Source: Weeksellaceae bacterium
GTDB lineage: Bacteria; Bacteroidota; Bacteroidia; Flavobacteriales; Weeksellaceae
Assembly (NCBI GenBank): GCA_022701475.1
Contig: JAKOOI010000016.1
Location: forward strand, 1 to 5,569
DNA: 5,569 bases
Reading direction: 5' to 3'
Below, piece after piece: positions 5,414-5,569 of the stretch. Position 1 is the stretch's first letter, and each line of letters opens with the position of its first letter. Under the pieces are notes generated by a model. It made no database searches, was not told the DNA's origin, and was given only the letters and a program-made list of their open reading frames with translations. A program made the translations under genes and the position numbers.

Positions 5414-5569
5414 GGCGCAAAATTATTTAATACACCGCCATTGGAAAAAAGATTGCTGTAGAAATAAAATGTCAGGCTTGTAGAAATATTTCTACAAAAA
5501 TCATTTGCATCCGTATTTTCATCCTCCTCATTTACAGCAGGAAGAGGGTTGGTTGCCGGGGTGGCTTCG
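5317..5569 (-). CDS. possible C-terminal end of a gene entering from the right edge
   Basis: One minus-strand frame is open from the window edge (first full codon 5566-5568) to TGA 5317-5319, 83 codons with no ATG, so any start lies outside the window. The edge part reads EATPATNPLPAVNEEDENTD, an acidic, proline-containing stretch plausible for a real protein. The rest is less convincing: SLTFYFYSNLFSNGGVLNNF across an AT-rich area that also holds a perfect palindrome, then a basic, arginine-rich end. The frame may be real only at its beginning, or may be chance. No family is recognised. If real, it lies on the same strand as the lectins and ends 76 bases before the first lectin start. Confidence 0.25.
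   Translation of the reverse strand, partial: EATPATNPLPAVNEEDENTDANDFCRNISTSLTFYFYSNLFSNGGVLNNFAPCLRIRKTDRSAGRPHLIRRELQEIRWWDIRE
5418..5450 (-). promoter_or_regulatory. candidate promoter of the lectin operon
   Basis: On the minus strand TAATTTTG (5425-5418) matches the Bacteroidetes -7 consensus TAnnTTTG exactly. A T-run (5450-5445) sits 19 bases before it, where the -33 TTG would be expected; the G is missing. Transcription would start near 5411-5413, leaving a leader of about 170 bases before the lectin ATG. Confidence 0.45.
5457..5497. promoter_or_regulatory. 20-bp perfect palindrome plus repeated half-site, candidate operator
   Basis: TTGTAGAAATATTTCTACAA (5478-5497) is a perfect palindrome. 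Its left part, TGTAGAAATA (5479-5488), recurs exactly at 5457-5466, 22 bases away, about two turns of the helix. The sites lie just upstream of the candidate -33 position of the lectin promoter, where an activator dimer plus an extra monomer site would sit. The identity of any binding protein cannot be told from the sequence. Confidence 0.5.

Overview
The window reads as chromosomal DNA of a member of the Flavobacteriia, probably close to Chryseobacterium (Weeksellaceae). Three things point there. The exported proteins begin and end with modules typical of that group (signal peptides ending in AQ, then GIN/GIG, ATLDI, PRL, YYFDGSVW; a C-terminal VEGMLIY...GWNC). Start codons are preceded by A-rich stretches rather than Shine-Dalgarno boxes. 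There are matches to the Bacteroidetes -7 promoter element TAnnTTTG. The G+C content of the coding parts looks close to one half, which is high for that group, so the genus is not certain.

Layout. Positions 1-330 hold no intact gene, but the minus strand carries pieces of plausible protein split over frames. Positions 422-1856 (+) are a two-gene operon for exported proteins, ended by a clear hairpin terminator at about 1909-1934. Convergent to it, on the minus strand, is an intact NarL/LuxR-family response regulator (2039-2707). Directly upstream of the regulator (2700-3009, minus) lie the two ends of what was a large two-component sensor: a signal peptide and first beta-propeller repeat, then the last ~24 residues of a histidine kinase whose stop codon overlaps the regulator start. 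The middle, probably 2-3 kb, is gone. Further upstream, also on the minus strand, is an operon of two paralogous exported C-type-lectin-domain proteins (5240-4278 and 4264-3305), with a terminator hairpin at about 3171-3223. Its upstream region (5241-5569) holds a TAnnTTTG promoter candidate, a 20-bp perfect palindrome and a repeated half-site. An open frame also enters this region from the right edge.

How the parts may fit. All four intact exported proteins carry versions of one short module (hydrophobic strand, 'G-hh-P/h-R/h', 'G-hh-Y-T', 'Y-DG--W'). It is N-terminal in the lectins, C-terminal in the first exported protein and tandem in the second. The locus therefore looks like an accessory surface or periplasmic protein locus with an embedded two-component system. 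The sensor of that system has decayed and the regulator is left without an adjacent partner. That the regulator controls any of the flanking operons is inference only. No mobile element, CRISPR array, tRNA or rRNA was recognised.
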